Notes under the pieces: generated by a model
Databases searched by the model: none
Seen by the model: only the letters and a program-made list of their open reading frames with translations
What the model was told of the DNA's origin: nothing
Made by a program: the position numbers and the translations under genes
Source: Spirochaetia bacterium
GTDB lineage: Bacteria; Spirochaetota; Spirochaetia; Treponematales; Breznakiellaceae
Length of the DNA: 5,041 bases
Reading direction: 5' to 3'
Assembly: GCA_025997655.1 (NCBI GenBank)
Contig: BNUW01000160.1
Coordinates: forward strand, 1-5,041
In this document: positions 4,849-5,041 of the stretch, piece after piece
How positions within the stretch are numbered: the stretch's first letter is position 1
Layout: each line of letters opens with the position of its first letter

Positions 4849-4929
4849 GAAACACTTAAAGCGGGTTAGAAATAACCCGCCGCACCCGACCCTAGTTGCC
4901 GGGGCTATGCACTTATAAAGGGGTATTCC
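4849..4929 (+). promoter_or_regulatory. Structured 5' leader, candidate cis-regulatory RNA
   Basis: The leader starts with a perfect 8-bp hairpin, GCGGGTTA-GAAA-TAACCCGC (4861-4880), capped by a GNRA tetraloop. A second possible stem pairs GCACCCG (4882-4888) with CGGG (4900-4903) and, past a four-base bulge, TGC (4908-4910). CACTTAAAG (4853-4861) is echoed as CACTTATAAAG (4910-4920), which runs into the ribosome binding site AAAGGGG. The run ACCC at 4889-4892 could alternatively pair with GGGT at 4921-4924 and mask that site. I do not recognise a known riboswitch class. The first hairpin has no T-run, so it is not an obvious attenuator. Confidence 0.5.
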
Positions 4930-5041
4930 ATGAATGGATACCAAGCCGCTACCAGTGGCTTTCTCACACAGTCAGTTTCCGCCGCCTTACAAACGCCGGA
5001 AAAAACCCATGCCTGCACGCTCCCGCAGTTTACCGCAGAAG
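4930..5041 (+). CDS. Unrecognised protein, N-terminal 37 residues (3' partial)
   Basis: ATG 4930 is preceded by AAAGGGG (4917-4923) six bases away, behind a strong promoter and a structured leader. The frame stays open to the window end. The protein begins MNGYQAATSGFLTQSV and continues with SAALQTPEKTHACTLPQF. There is no signal peptide or membrane helix, and no motif I can name. Early in the coding region AAGCCGC-TACCA-GTGGCTT (4939-4957) can form a 7-bp hairpin with one wobble. The expression signals are the best evidence that it is real. The divergent XRE gene probably regulates it. Confidence 0.7.
   Translation, partial: MNGYQAATSGFLTQSVSAALQTPEKTHACTLPQFTAE

Overview
The window is about 5 kb of bacterial DNA of moderate G+C. 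The 5' half is a compact plus-strand operon. The 3' half is loosely packed: small HTH regulators, hairpins and repeats. An RND pump with a PII-like partner, a DUF2284 protein and an orphan HigA antitoxin would fit a spirochaete such as a gut Treponema, but no marker gene proves this; the taxonomic guess is weak.

Positions 1-80 are an exact reverse-complement copy of 836-915, inside the pump gene itself. The true pump sequence starts at about 81. This is probably a fold-back assembly or amplification chimera at a contig end, not biology. From 82 to 1950 runs the C-terminal 60% of an RND efflux pump. A PII-like protein overlaps its stop codon by 4 bases (1947-2228). It is followed by a short degraded-looking reading frame (2239-2424, perhaps a sirtuin N-terminus) and a DUF2284 cysteine-rich metal-binding protein (2408-2953). 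Spacing and orientation suggest one transcript.

From 2954 to 3431 the DNA is more AT-rich. It holds one doubtful minus-strand ORF (3050-3367) and the upstream region of a HigA-type antitoxin (3432-3815). The antitoxin has a long lysine-rich tail and no visible toxin partner.

From 3816 to 4497 I see no convincing gene. The stretch is crowded with inverted repeats: five hairpins at 3837-4105, and a 60-base near-perfect inverted repeat at 4205-4264. A 38-base repeat occurs at 4308-4345 and again at 4498-4535. The second copy ends on the stop codon of a small XRE-type regulator encoded on the minus strand (4533-4748).

The regulator and an unrecognised plus-strand gene (4930 to the window end) are transcribed divergently from two good sigma-70-like promoters whose -35 boxes are about 30 bases apart, with candidate operator dyads over the plus promoter. 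The regulator mRNA looks leaderless. The plus transcript has an about 80-base leader with a perfect 8-bp hairpin capped by a GAAA loop. This resembles a small repressor-controlled switch and is the most interesting biological element here.
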